The position numbers and the translations under genes are program-made. Below are positions 7,808-17,426 of a stretch of 64,000 nucleotides of DNA, piece by piece; the stretch's first letter is position 1; each line of letters opens with the position of its first letter. The stretch is from Rhizobium sp. BK418. Its GTDB lineage: Bacteria > Pseudomonadota > Alphaproteobacteria > Rhizobiales > Rhizobiaceae. The notes below the pieces were generated by a model. It was given only the letters and a program-made list of their open reading frames with translations, did not search any database and had not been told where the DNA came from. The DNA is taken from the NCBI RefSeq assembly GCF_004341105.1, contig NZ_SLZK01000007.1:1-64000 (forward strand), read 5' to 3'.

Positions 7808-10800
7808 ATGGCCAAGTTTTTCATCCGACGACCGATCTTTGCCTGGGTCATTGCGATCACCATCATGCTCGCAGGTGTGCTCGCCATCTTTACGCTGTCG
7901 ATCTCGCAATATCCCGACATTGCGCCGACAACCGTGCGCATCAACGCCAGCTATCGTGGCGCCAGCGCGGAGACGGTAGAGAAATCGGTGACGACCATCA
8001 TCGAAGACGGCATGACCGGCCTCGATGACCTGACTTACATGACCTCAACCTCGTCGACGGGCTCGGCCAGCATCTCGCTGACCTTCGGGACCAGCATCAA
8101 CCCTGACATCGCGCAGGTACAGGTGCAGAACAAGCTCCAGCTCGTTCAGTCGCAGCTGCCGGGCGACGTCATCGATGCCGGCATCAGCGTCACACGCTCC
8201 ACCTCGAGCATCCTTCTCGTCGGTTCGCTGATCTCGACCGACGGCAAGCGGACCTCGGTCGATCTCGGCAACATCATGTCGACCTCGATCGAGGATCAGA
8301 TCCAACGTCTGGAGGGCGTCGGCAGCATCAATACTTTCGGTTCGGGCTATGCCATGCGTGTGTGGCTGGACCCGTTCAAGCTGCAGAAATTTCAGCTGAC
8401 CCCCGGTGACGTGACCTCCGCCATCCAGGCGCAGAATACCCAGGTTTCCGTCGGTTCGCTCGGCGCCCAACCGGCGGTTCCCGGTCAGCAGATCAACGTC
8501 ACCATCACCGCCCAAAGCCAACTCACCACGGTCGCGGACTTCGAGCACATCATCCTGAAGGTTGAAAAGGACGGTTCGACCGTTCGCCTCAGCGATGTCG
8601 CCCGCGTCGAGATCGGCCAAGAGAGCTATGGCGGCAATTCGCGCTATAACGGCCTGCCCTCCTCGGGCTTTGCCGTAAACCTTGCAATTGGTGCGAATGC
8701 CATCGATACCGCCGCCCGGGTGCGTGCTGCGCTTGAAACGATCGGCCGAGGCCTGCCGGAAGGCGTCGAGATCACCTATCCATATGACACGACCCCCTTC
8801 GTCGAGCTGTCGATCGAAAAGGTCGTCCATACGCTGATCGAAGCGATTGTGCTCGTCTTCGTGGTCCTGCTCGTTTTCCTGCAGAACCTGCGCGCGACAT
8901 TAATCCCGACCATCGCCGTTCCCGTCGTGCTTCTCGGCACTTTTGGCATTCTCGCGATAACAGGCTATTCGATCAATACGCTGACGATGTTCGCCATGGT
9001 CCTGGCGATCGGCCTTCTCGTCGACGATGCTATCGTCGTCGTGGAAAACGTCGAGCGTATCATGTCGGAGGAAAAGCTCTCGCCGCTCGAGGCGACGGAG
9101 AAGTCGATGGGCGAAATCACCGGCGCCATCGTCGGCATCGCGCTCGTCCTGACCGCCGTGTTCATCCCGATGGCCTTCTTCGGGGGCTCGACCGGCATCA
9201 TCTATCGCCAGTTCTCCGTTACCATCGTGTCGGCAATGCTGCTGTCGGCCCTCGTCGCCATCGTGCTGACGCCGGCGCTCTGCGCGACGATGCTGAAGCC
9301 TATCAACGAGCATAAGAAGCATCGCATCGGCGACTGGTTCAACCGTAACTTCACCCGTTCGACCAACGGCTACGTCCGCACCATCGGCTATCTCTTGAAA
9401 CGGCCGATCCGTGTCATGCTGGTTTTCCTGCTGGTCGGCGCCGGCTGTGCCTACCTCTTTGCCCGCTTGCCAAGCTCCTTCCTGCCACAGGAAGACCAGG
9501 GCGTGCTCCTGACTATCGTCACCACGCCGCCAGGCTCCACCACACAGCAGACCCAAGCCGTCGTTGAAAAGGTCGAGAAATACTTCCGCGAGAACGAGAA
9601 GGACGCGGTCGACTCCGTCTTCGGCGCCCTCGGCTTCGGTTTCAACGGTTCGGGTCAGAACAGCGCCATCATCTTTACCAAGCTCAAGGACTTCTCGCTG
9701 CGCACCGATCCCAATCTCAGCGCGCAGTCGGTGGCAAGCCGGGCTCTGAAGAACTTCTTCACGATCCGAGAAGCACAGGTCTTTGCCCTGCTGCCGCCCG
9801 CTATCCAGGGTCTCGGCGTGTCGAGCGGCTTCTCGATGTATCTGGTGGACACCGGCGGCCATGGCACCCAAGCCCTGACGGCCGCTTCCAAACGGTTGAT
9901 CCAGATGGCCGGCGCCACAGGGAAGGTTGTCGCGCTACGCTCGAATAACAAAGAAGTCGAGCCGCAGATGAAGATCCTGATCGATCAGGAGAAGATTGGC
10001 GCCATGGGCGTCGACCTCGCCTCGGTCAACTCAATGCTGTCGATCATCTTCACCGGCCGTGACGTCAACGATTTTACGCTGAATGGCGAGATCAAACCGG
10101 TTTACGTGCAGGGCGATGCTCCCTTCCGCATGCAGCCGACGGATCTGAACCATTGGTATGCCCGCAACAACGCCGGCGAGATGGTACCCTTCTCCGCCTT
10201 TACCACCACCCAATGGGTCGAAGGCGCACCGTCGCTTGCGCGCTTCAACGCCGTCAGCGCCATTCCGCTCGATGGCGCCGCAGCGCCGGGCGTCTCCTCG
10301 GGTGATGCGATGAACGAGATGGAGGCCCTGACCCAACAGCTCGGCGGCGGCTATACGGTTGCCTGGCAGGGCATCTCGTATCAGGAGCGCCTCTCGGGCT
10401 CACAGGCTCCGATGCTCTATGCAATCTCGGTTCTCGTCGTCTTCCTTTGCCTTGCTGCGCTCTACGAAAGCTGGTCGATCCCCTTCTCCGTCATCATGGC
10501 CGTGCCGGTCGGCGTGCTGGGCGCGCTTGCCGCAGCAACGCTCTTCGGGCAGGCGAACGACGTCTATTTCAAGGTGGGCTTGCTCACGACGATAGGCCTT
10601 GCAGCAAAGAACGCGATCTTGATCGTGGAATTCGCCAAAGACCGGATGGAGACCGGATTTGACCTCTTCGAGGCGACGCTGGAAGCGGCGAGGCTGCGCC
10701 TGCGCCCCATCGTCATGACGTCTCTGGCATTCATCCTCGGCGTCGTGCCATTGGCGATTGCAACGGGCGCGGGTTCCGCTGCCCAGAACGCGATCGGTAT

Positions 10801-10918
10801 CGGCGTGCTGGGCGGCATGCTTTCTGCGACAATGCTAGGCATTTTCTTCGTGCCGAGCTTCTTCGTCGTCATCCGCCGCATGTTTGCCACACGGCAAAAA
10901 AATGAGGCGGCAGTGTGA
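7808..10918 (+). CDS. RND multidrug efflux pump, HAE1 family (AcrB/MexB type)
   Basis: The 1036-residue inner-membrane proton/drug antiporter has the typical size for the family. The N-terminus MAKFFIRRPIFAWVIA is characteristic, as are the twelve membrane segments in a 1+5+1+5 arrangement separated by two large periplasmic loops. The TM4 motif GLLVDDAIVVVENVERIM has the paired Asp residues for proton relay. The matching GLAAKNAILIVEFAK motif in the second half is also present. It is encoded 50 nt after its adaptor and about 150 nt before its outer-membrane partner. Substrates cannot be read from sequence; toxic plant aromatics or antibiotics are common for this family. Confidence 0.95.
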   Translation: MAKFFIRRPIFAWVIAITIMLAGVLAIFTLSISQYPDIAPTTVRINASYRGASAETVEKSVTTIIEDGMTGLDDLTYMTSTSSTGSASISLTFGTSINPDIAQVQVQNKLQLVQSQLPGDVIDAGISVTRSTSSILLVGSLISTDGKRTSVDLGNIMSTSIEDQIQRLEGVGSINTFGSGYAMRVWLDPFKLQKFQLTPGDVTSAIQAQNTQVSVGSLGAQPAVPGQQINVTITAQSQLTTVADFEHIILKVEKDGSTVRLSDVARVEIGQESYGGNSRYNGLPSSGFAVNLAIGANAIDTAARVRAALETIGRGLPEGVEITYPYDTTPFVELSIEKVVHTLIEAIVLVFVVLLVFLQNLRATLIPTIAVPVVLLGTFGILAITGYSINTLTMFAMVLAIGLLVDDAIVVVENVERIMSEEKLSPLEATEKSMGEITGAIVGIALVLTAVFIPMAFFGGSTGIIYRQFSVTIVSAMLLSALVAIVLTPALCATMLKPINEHKKHRIGDWFNRNFTRSTNGYVRTIGYLLKRPIRVMLVFLLVGAGCAYLFARLPSSFLPQEDQGVLLTIVTTPPGSTTQQTQAVVEKVEKYFRENEKDAVDSVFGALGFGFNGSGQNSAIIFTKLKDFSLRTDPNLSAQSVASRALKNFFTIREAQVFALLPPAIQGLGVSSGFSMYLVDTGGHGTQALTAASKRLIQMAGATGKVVALRSNNKEVEPQMKILIDQEKIGAMGVDLASVNSMLSIIFTGRDVNDFTLNGEIKPVYVQGDAPFRMQPTDLNHWYARNNAGEMVPFSAFTTTQWVEGAPSLARFNAVSAIPLDGAAAPGVSSGDAMNEMEALTQQLGGGYTVAWQGISYQERLSGSQAPMLYAISVLVVFLCLAALYESWSIPFSVIMAVPVGVLGALAAATLFGQANDVYFKVGLLTTIGLAAKNAILIVEFAKDRMETGFDLFEATLEAARLRLRPIVMTSLAFILGVVPLAIATGAGSAAQNAIGIGVLGGMLSATMLGIFFVPSFFVVIRRMFATRQKNEAAV

Positions 10919-11072
10919 TATAAATGCACTGTGAGAAAGCTTTTCAGATTGCTACATTGCACGCGGACAGCTTCGGCATGATGTTTGGCGTAGAGAACGA
11001 GGCGCGTTAGCCGATAGTGAAGCATGACGCTTCGGACAAGAATTGACTTGCTCGAGTTACAGGATGAAATGC

Positions 11073-12500
11073 ATGGTACCCCTTCGTTATGCCACACCGG
11101 CGCTATTGTTATTGCTTTCGGGCTGCGTCCTAGGCCCTGACCACGTACCTCCTGAAATGTCGCTTCCTGGAAAATTCAGCGAAGGCGGCGCAAAGAGCAT
11201 CGGCGATGTCGCCACCACCGCATGGTGGACCGCCTACAATGACAAGAAGCTCAACAGCCTCATCCAGACCGGCCTCGATCAGAACCTGACGATTCAGCAG
11301 GCAATCGAACGCATCAATTCCGCCTCTGCCAACGTGACGATTGCCGGCGCCGGCGCCCTGCCTGCCCTCGATGCTGGCGCCTCCCACACCATCAGCGGCC
11401 AGACAGGCGAACTGCGCACCCAGCTTGATACCCGCAACACCAGCGCCGGCCAGCTCTCGCTGTCCTGGCTGCTCGATCTATTCGGCCTATACAAGCGCAG
11501 CAAGGAAGCTGCCCTCGCTTCGCTTGACTCGGCTTACGCGGGTGCCGATATTGCCAAACTGTCCTACATTCAGGACATTGTCTCGACATATATCGATCTA
11601 CGCTTCTACCAGCAGCGCCTGGCGCTTTCGAAGGCCAACCTGAAGTCTCGTCAGGAAACCTACGACCTAACCAAGTTCCAGCTCGATGCAGGTGCCGCTT
11701 CCCGCCTCGATGTCGTGCAGGCGGAAGGTCTCGTCCAGTCGACGCTCGCAGAAATCCCCGGCCTCGAAACCAACATCCGCGTTTCGGCCCATCATATCGC
11801 GACCCTCGTCGGCCAGCCGGCCGGTTCGATGGTCGATGAGCTGATGCGGGGCTCCGGTCAGCCGACGTTCCGTGGCGGCATCAATTCGGGCATTCCTGCC
11901 GATCTGATCCGCAACCGTCCCGATATTCGCCAAGCCGAGCGTAACCTTGCAGCCGCCACCGCTCAGATCGGTGTCGCGGAGGCTCAGCTCTATCCGTCGA
12001 TCACGCTGTCCGGTTCGATCTCGCCGAGCTACATCAACCAGCGCGGCCTTCACGGCGCTCTCGGTGCATGGTCCTTCGGCCCGAGCCTGAACCTGCCGAT
12101 CCTCGACGGAGGCCGCCTGCGCGCCAATGTCGACGTTGCGAAGTCCGATGCAGCCGCATCCTATCTCGCCTGGAAGCAGACCGTTCTGACGGCGGTCGAG
12201 CAGGTCGAGAACGCTCTGTCGGCCGTCCGCCGCGACGCCGAGACGGTCAATGCGCTGCGCGCCCAGGTCCGCACGACACAGGAAACCCTCGAACTCTCGA
12301 CGGCATCCTACAAGGACGGCGCTTCCTCGCTGCTCGACGTTCTCGACGCCCAGCGTCAGGTCTCCCTTGCTCAGGCAAGCCTTGCCGCGGCCGTTCAGCA
12401 GATGGCGAAGGATTATGCCGCACTCAATATCGCAACCGGCGGCGGCTTCGCTCCGGGCGGCAAGACGACGGCGCCGGTCAAGGTTGCCAAGGGCAGCTAA
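11073..12500 (+). CDS. Outer membrane efflux lipoprotein, NodT/OprM family
   Basis: The third part of the RND system: a trimeric outer-membrane channel with a periplasmic alpha-barrel. The signal sequence ends LLLLLSGC, a clear lipobox, followed by VLGPDHVPP, typical of NodT-type factors. Two repeated OEP domains (about residues 60-250 and 270-460) contain the RPDIRQAERNLAAATAQIGVAEAQLYPSI-type signature, of which the RPDIRQAE core is intact. ATG 11073 has AGGA 8 nt upstream; an in-frame ATG at 11064 lacks this spacing. A strong intrinsic terminator follows at 12524. Confidence 0.9.
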   Translation: MVPLRYATPALLLLLSGCVLGPDHVPPEMSLPGKFSEGGAKSIGDVATTAWWTAYNDKKLNSLIQTGLDQNLTIQQAIERINSASANVTIAGAGALPALDAGASHTISGQTGELRTQLDTRNTSAGQLSLSWLLDLFGLYKRSKEAALASLDSAYAGADIAKLSYIQDIVSTYIDLRFYQQRLALSKANLKSRQETYDLTKFQLDAGAASRLDVVQAEGLVQSTLAEIPGLETNIRVSAHHIATLVGQPAGSMVDELMRGSGQPTFRGGINSGIPADLIRNRPDIRQAERNLAAATAQIGVAEAQLYPSITLSGSISPSYINQRGLHGALGAWSFGPSLNLPILDGGRLRANVDVAKSDAAASYLAWKQTVLTAVEQVENALSAVRRDAETVNALRAQVRTTQETLELSTASYKDGASSLLDVLDAQRQVSLAQASLAAAVQQMAKDYAALNIATGGGFAPGGKTTAPVKVAKGS

Positions 12501-12523
12501 GATTTTCGCATTGTGTTATTTCA

Positions 12524-12553
12524 AAGCCCCGCGGTCTCCGCGGGGCTTTTGTT
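12524..12553 (+). terminator. Rho-independent terminator of the RND operon
   Basis: A perfect 12-bp GC-rich stem (AAAGCCCCGCGG and its complement, 3-nt loop) runs from 12524 to 12550 and continues into TTTTGTTT. It lies 23 nt after the stop codon of the outer-membrane factor. Confidence 0.9.
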
Positions 12554-12636
12554 TGCGTAGAAGTCCGCCGGTACGGATAATCGCAGTGTTGGATGAATTT
12601 GGATTCGACAAGCTCCAATCGCTGCGCTATGCACTT

Positions 12637-12652
12637 GCTTAAACGATTAAGC
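12637..12652. promoter_or_regulatory. LacI-type operator upstream of the purine-salvage operon
   Basis: GCTTAAACGATTAAGC is a near-perfect dyad with the central CG typical of LacI/GalR-family operators. It lies 17 nt before the ATG of the LacI-family gene that begins the operon. Autorepression of the whole seven-gene unit is the simplest reading. Confidence 0.65.
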
Positions 12653-12668
12653 TTGGCGCCTCAGATCA

Positions 12669-13712
12669 ATGGTTTCACAACGCCCGGGACCCAATCTCAG
12701 CAGGATAGCGACGTCACTCGGCGTCTCTGTCGCGACGGTCTCGAATGCGCTTTCCGGCAAGGGTCGTGTTTCTGACGCTCTTATCGAGAAGATCCGCGCC
12801 CATGCTGCCGAACTCGGCTATGTGCCGAGTCAGGCAGGCAGGGCGCTGCGCACCGGACGCAGTGGCGTTCTCGGCCTTGTCCTGCCAGACATCGCCAATC
12901 CGCTCTTTCCAAAAATTGCCCAGGCGATCGAGTCCGCCGCGTCCGCCGCAGGCTACGGCGTCCTGATCGCCGACTCCCGCGGCGACATTACGGCGCAAAC
13001 TGAGGCGATCAACCGACTGGTGGAGCGTGGCGTCGATGGCATGGTGGTCGTGCCTCGGCGCGCCACGCGCATTTCTGCTGCAAGCTGCCCGGTCGCCGTC
13101 ATCGATACGGCCTCCACGCCCGGCAACACGGTTGCCGCAGACCATTGGCAGGGCGGTAGGGAAATTGCCGCCCATCTCGCCGATCTCGGCCACAGACGGA
13201 TTCTGATCATCGGCAATAATCACGAGTCCAATGTCCAGAATGACAGGGCCGGCGGCATCAGGTCTGGACTGCAACCTGGCATGCAGTCCGAAACGCTCTG
13301 GATCGAGCGTTTGGAGAATGAGGCGGGCGCCGGCTGCCGGTTAGGTCTCGCAGAAAAGGTGCGTCGAGGCTTCACCGCCTTCGCAGCCCTTTCGGACCTG
13401 CAAGCGCTGCGCGCGCTGACCGAACTGCAGCAGGAGGGCATCAGCGTGCCCGGCGATGTCAGCGTCACCGGCTTCGACGATCTCATCTGGTCGTCTGTCG
13501 TGACGCCGTCGCTGACGACAGTCAGGATGGACATGGATACTATCGCCGAAATCGCCGTTTCGGCGCTCACCGATAGGATCAGTGAAAGCGGCACCCGGGA
13601 GGGCGTACTGGTTACGGCGGAGACCGAACGCGTGCCTATGCAGCTCATCATCCGCCAGTCATCCGGGCCTGCGAACCCGGCACAAAAAACCTCAGAGATG
13701 GAGAACAGGTAG
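12669..13712 (+). CDS. LacI/PurR-family transcriptional regulator, first gene of the purine-transport operon
   Basis: A 347-residue regulator. The N-terminal helix-turn-helix (residues 9-32, SRIATSLGVSVATVSNALSG) is followed by the hinge helix region and a periplasmic-binding-protein-like effector domain (about 62-330; GVLGLVLPDIANPLF, and GDVSVTGFDDLIWSSVVTPSLTTVR near the end). It ends 1 nt before the binding-protein gene, so regulator and transporter are probably one transcript. A LacI-type operator lies at 12637-12652. The ligand is not known. A purine base or nucleoside is suggested by the two salvage enzymes at the end of the operon. Confidence 0.88.
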   Translation: MVSQRPGPNLSRIATSLGVSVATVSNALSGKGRVSDALIEKIRAHAAELGYVPSQAGRALRTGRSGVLGLVLPDIANPLFPKIAQAIESAASAAGYGVLIADSRGDITAQTEAINRLVERGVDGMVVVPRRATRISAASCPVAVIDTASTPGNTVAADHWQGGREIAAHLADLGHRRILIIGNNHESNVQNDRAGGIRSGLQPGMQSETLWIERLENEAGAGCRLGLAEKVRRGFTAFAALSDLQALRALTELQQEGISVPGDVSVTGFDDLIWSSVVTPSLTTVRMDMDTIAEIAVSALTDRISESGTREGVLVTAETERVPMQLIIRQSSGPANPAQKTSEMENR

Positions 13713-13713
13713 A

Positions 13714-14736
13714 ATGAAGAAAGCCCTCATCGCATCGGTGGCGTTGGCCGCGCTCTTCCCCTTCGGCGCTATGGCACAGCAACGGACACTGACTATTTCC
13801 GTCTATGCCTTCGCGCAGGATGACTACAAGACGATCGTCTACGACCCCTTCGAAGCCAAATGCGGCTGCAAACTCGTTGTCGAAACCGGCAACAGCGTCG
13901 AGCGTATCGCCAAGATGGAAGCCAACAAGGCCAATCCGGTGGTCGATCTTGCCGCCGTCTCCATGGCTGACGGCCTCGCCGCCGCCCGCGCTGGCCTGAT
14001 CGACAAGGTCGATACGTCCAAGCTCGAAAATTTCTCCAAGCTCTATGATGTCGCCAAGGATCCGAATGGCGACGGCATGAGCGTTGGGTACACCTTCTAT
14101 GCCACGTCCATCGCCTATCGCTCGGACAAGATGAAGATCGACTCCTGGGCCGATCTTTTGAAGCCGGAATATGTCAGCCACGTCGCCTTCCCGAACGTCA
14201 CGACTAATCAGGGTCCGCCAGCGCTCTATATGCTTGGCCTCGCGCTCGGCAAGGACACGCCGGATCTCAAGGCGCCGATCGAAGCACTCGGCGAAAAGAA
14301 GGACGACATCGTTACCTTCTATGAAAAGTCCTCGCAGCTCGTGCAGTTGATGCAGCAGGAAGAAATCTGGGCCGCTCCGATCGGCCGCTTCTCGTGGGCC
14401 GGCTTCACCAAGCTCGATGTTCCCGTTGCCTGGGCAACTCCAAAGGAAGGCCAGACCGGCGGCATGAACGTGCTGGTCATGACTAAGGGCTCCAAGAACC
14501 AGGATCTCGCCCTGCAGTTCATGGATTTCTGGCTCTCGACGGAAGTTCAGACCAAGCTTGCCGAAAAGCTGATCGACAGCCCGGCAAACAAGGAGGTCAA
14601 GGTCTCTGACCAGGTCGCCAACAATATCACTTACGGCGAGGAAACCGCCAAAAGCCTGAAGCTGATCCCCTCCGCCGCCGCCCTCGACAACCGCAATGGC
14701 TGGCTGAAGGAGTGGAACGAAAAGGTCGGGCAGTAA
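13714..14736 (+). CDS. ABC transporter substrate-binding protein, spermidine/putrescine-like (PotD/Fe-type cluster)
   Basis: A 340-residue periplasmic protein with an N-terminal signal peptide cleaved after AMA (about residue 20). The mature part has the PotD/thiamine/iron family fold signature (TISVYAFAQDDYKTIVYDPFEAKCGCKLVVETG). Two Cys in CGC near residue 48 are unusual and might form a disulfide. ATG 13714 is preceded by GGAGAACAGG. Its position between a LacI regulator and nucleoside hydrolase/adenine deaminase genes argues that the ligand is a purine compound, although the family name points to polyamines. That substrate is inference. Confidence 0.85.
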   Translation: MKKALIASVALAALFPFGAMAQQRTLTISVYAFAQDDYKTIVYDPFEAKCGCKLVVETGNSVERIAKMEANKANPVVDLAAVSMADGLAAARAGLIDKVDTSKLENFSKLYDVAKDPNGDGMSVGYTFYATSIAYRSDKMKIDSWADLLKPEYVSHVAFPNVTTNQGPPALYMLGLALGKDTPDLKAPIEALGEKKDDIVTFYEKSSQLVQLMQQEEIWAAPIGRFSWAGFTKLDVPVAWATPKEGQTGGMNVLVMTKGSKNQDLALQFMDFWLSTEVQTKLAEKLIDSPANKEVKVSDQVANNITYGEETAKSLKLIPSAAALDNRNGWLKEWNEKVGQ

Positions 14737-14800
14737 TCCCTGCTGATAACGGTCCCGGCACTGGCCGGGGCCGACCCCTCCTCCGCTCGAAAGGCGTCCC

Positions 14801-15628
14801 ATGTTCCAGAACCGCGCCGAAGCCTTGGCACTTGCCCTGCCGGCAGCGATCTTCGCAGCCGTGGTGTTTTTGCTGCCTGTCGCGATCCTGCTGTCAGAAG
14901 GTTTTCGCAGCGGCAGCGCGTGGTCGCTTGCTGCCTATACGGATTTCTTCTCCGAAACACTGAACCGCACGGTCTTCTTCCGCAGCTTTCGGCTCGGTCT
15001 CGAAGTGACGGCAGTTTCGGCCATCATCGGTTATGCAGCCGCCTTTGCGATCGTCAACCTGCCGCCGAAGGGCAAGGGCCGCATGATCGGCCTCGTTACA
15101 CTGCCCCTAATGATCTCGCCCGTTGCGCGCACTTATGCCTGGATCGTCATTCTCGGCCGCACCGGGATCGTCAACGAGGCCATCACCGGTCTTGGTCTGA
15201 GCGCCGAGCCGCTGCGCCTGCTCTTCACCGAGACAGCCGTCTTCATCGGCCTCCTACAGCTCTTCCTGCCCCTGATGATCCTGTCGCTCATCAGCGCACT
15301 TGAAAACATGCCGAAGGATGCCATCCCGGCTGCCCGCGTGCTCGGGGCCAACTGGTTCCAGGTTTTTTGGAAAGTCATCCTGCCGCTCACCAAGGAGGGC
15401 CTCGTCATCGGCGGCACGCTGGTCTTCACCGGCTCGCTGACGGCCTATATCACCCCCGCCATCCTCGGCGGCTCCAAAGTGCTGATGCTGGAAACGTTGA
15501 TGTATCAGCAGGTTTCCGTCGCCAATAACTTCGTTTCGGCGAGCGTCATCGCCTTCATCCTAATTGTCATGAGCTTTGCCGCCAATATTCTTCTCAAGCG
15601 CCTTGCGACCGCGAGAAACCGCCGATGA
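14801..15628 (+). CDS. ABC transporter permease, PotB/CysW-like
   Basis: A 275-residue inner-membrane protein with about six hydrophobic helices. It carries the cytosolic EAA loop (SALENMPKDAIPAARVLGA, near residues 163-181) that contacts the ATPase. It overlaps the next permease by 4 nt (ATGA), which indicates coupled translation and a heterodimeric channel. It lies 64 nt after the binding-protein gene. Confidence 0.88.
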   Translation: MFQNRAEALALALPAAIFAAVVFLLPVAILLSEGFRSGSAWSLAAYTDFFSETLNRTVFFRSFRLGLEVTAVSAIIGYAAAFAIVNLPPKGKGRMIGLVTLPLMISPVARTYAWIVILGRTGIVNEAITGLGLSAEPLRLLFTETAVFIGLLQLFLPLMILSLISALENMPKDAIPAARVLGANWFQVFWKVILPLTKEGLVIGGTLVFTGSLTAYITPAILGGSKVLMLETLMYQQVSVANNFVSASVIAFILIVMSFAANILLKRLATARNRR

Positions 15629-16404
15629 GCATCCGCCTCTTTTCGCCTGTCGTTCTGTTCCTGCTGCTGGTCTTCCTGATTGGCCCCTTCCTGATCATCA
15701 TCGCCGCCTCGCTTTCGGCAGGTGATACGCTGGCCTTCCCGCCGCAAGGCCTGTCACTGCGCTGGGTCGCCAAGGTGTTCACCATCGACAGTTTTCGCGA
15801 CAGCTTCGCCATGTCGATGTTCCTTGCGGTCTTTGGCACGGTTGCAGCTCTCGTCCTCGGCATCCCCGCCGCCTATGCGCTGTCGCGCTACAGGCTGCCG
15901 GGCGCCGAGGCGGTGAGAACCATCGTATCGTTGCCCATCATCGTCCCTGGCATTATCGTCGGCCTGGCGCTGCTGCGCTATCTTGTCGTGCCCTTCGGCT
16001 TCAACATCACGCTCGCGCTGTTTTTTGCCCATACGGCACTGGTGCTGCCCTATGCCGTGCGTGTGGTCTCCGCAAGCCTCGGCAACCTGCGCGCCGACAT
16101 CGAGGAAGCGGCCGTCCTGCTCGGGTCCTCCCGGCTCGGCGCCTTCTTCCGTGTCGTGATGCCGAATATCCGCGGCGGCATTCTGGCTGCCTTCATCCTC
16201 GGCTTCGTCACAAGCTTTAATCAGGTGCCCGTCTCGCTCTTTCTCTCCGGCCCCGGCGTGCGCACGCTGCCGATCGACATGCTGGGCTACATGGAAACCA
16301 CCTACGATCCGTCCATTGCGGCGCTCTCGGCGCTGCTCGCCTTCCTTTCGATCGGCATCGTCTTCCTCGCCGAACGCTTCCTGGGATTCTCTCGCTATGT
16401 CTGA
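15625..16404 (+). CDS. ABC transporter permease, PotC/CysT-like
   Basis: A 259-residue inner-membrane partner of the preceding permease with about six helices and its own EAA loop (LGNLRADIEEAAVLLGSSR). It starts inside the stop codon of permease 1 and overlaps the ATPase gene by 8 nt, so all three are tightly coupled. No signal of decay was seen. Confidence 0.88.
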   Translation: MSIRLFSPVVLFLLLVFLIGPFLIIIAASLSAGDTLAFPPQGLSLRWVAKVFTIDSFRDSFAMSMFLAVFGTVAALVLGIPAAYALSRYRLPGAEAVRTIVSLPIIVPGIIVGLALLRYLVVPFGFNITLALFFAHTALVLPYAVRVVSASLGNLRADIEEAAVLLGSSRLGAFFRVVMPNIRGGILAAFILGFVTSFNQVPVSLFLSGPGVRTLPIDMLGYMETTYDPSIAALSALLAFLSIGIVFLAERFLGFSRYV

Positions 16405-17422
16405 TGCCTACCTTCAACTCGACAAGCTGACGCTCGCCTACGGCGATACGGTCGCGGTGAAGGACCTCGACCTGTCAATCGCCAGGGGCGAGCTTGTGGC
16501 GCTTCTCGGCCCTTCCGGCTGCGGCAAAACGACGACCATGCGCGCCATTGCCGGCCTACTGAACCCGGCCTCCGGCCGCATCAATCTGGACGGCGCTGAC
16601 ATCACCCGCGTCTCCGCCAACAAACGCGCGGTCGGCCTCGTCTTCCAGTCCTACGCACTTTTCCCGCATCTGACTGTCTATGAAAACGTCGCCTTTGGCC
16701 TGCGGCTTAAAGGCCTTCGCGGCCAGGATCTGGACAGCAAGGTCAATGCCGGCATCAGATCCGTCGGCCTTGCAAAATTCGCCGGCCGCAAACCGGGCGA
16801 GCTCTCTGGCGGCCAGCAGCAACGCGTTGCCCTCGCCCGCTCCATGGTCATGGAGCCGAAGGTGCTGCTGCTCGACGAGCCGCTTTCCAATCTCGACGCC
16901 CGCTTACGCCTCGAAATGCGCGCCGAACTGCAGCGCGTCCAGAAGGAAACCGGGGTGACGATGATCTTCGTCACCCACGACCAGGCGGAAGCACTTGCGC
17001 TAGCCGACCGCATCATCGTCATGCTGAACGGCGGCATTGAGCAGATCGGCACGCCGGAAGAAATATACAACAACCCCATTTCCTCCTTCGTCGCCGATTT
17101 TGTCGGTTTCGAGAATGTCTTCGCGCTGAAGGACGGAAAGCTTGCGACGGCGAACGGCGCGATCGCACTTTCTACTCCCGCGCCGGATGTTGCGGCGGGC
17201 CTGGCATGGCGGCCGCGCGCGGTAATCCTTGGTTCCGGTCCTTTCCAGGGCACCGTGCGTGGCACGTCCTTTGCCGGCAACAGCCGCGAATATCTGCTCG
17301 ACAGCGCGCTCGGTCCGATCAAAGCGGAAGTGGATGCCGCCCTGCCGCAACACGAACTCGGCAGCACCATCGCCTTCGACCTGCCGGTCGATGCGGCCGC
17401 AAACCTCAAGCGTTTCGGGTGA
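16397..17422 (+). CDS. ABC transporter ATPase, PotA-like
   Basis: The 341-residue ATP-binding subunit drives the preceding permease pair. Walker A is GPSGCGKTT (about residues 38-46), the Q-loop lies in VFQSYALFPHLTV, the signature is LSGGQQQR, Walker B is VLLLDEPLSNLD, and the H-loop His lies in VTHDQAEA. A C-terminal TOBE-type domain follows (about 240-341), as in the polyamine/iron/thiamine subfamily. ATG 16397 overlaps the permease gene by 8 nt; longer in-frame readings run inside that gene and are not needed. The nucleoside hydrolase gene begins 4 nt after the stop codon. Confidence 0.92.
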   Translation: MSDAYLQLDKLTLAYGDTVAVKDLDLSIARGELVALLGPSGCGKTTTMRAIAGLLNPASGRINLDGADITRVSANKRAVGLVFQSYALFPHLTVYENVAFGLRLKGLRGQDLDSKVNAGIRSVGLAKFAGRKPGELSGGQQQRVALARSMVMEPKVLLLDEPLSNLDARLRLEMRAELQRVQKETGVTMIFVTHDQAEALALADRIIVMLNGGIEQIGTPEEIYNNPISSFVADFVGFENVFALKDGKLATANGAIALSTPAPDVAAGLAWRPRAVILGSGPFQGTVRGTSFAGNSREYLLDSALGPIKAEVDAALPQHELGSTIAFDLPVDAAANLKRFG

Positions 17423-17426
17423 GATC

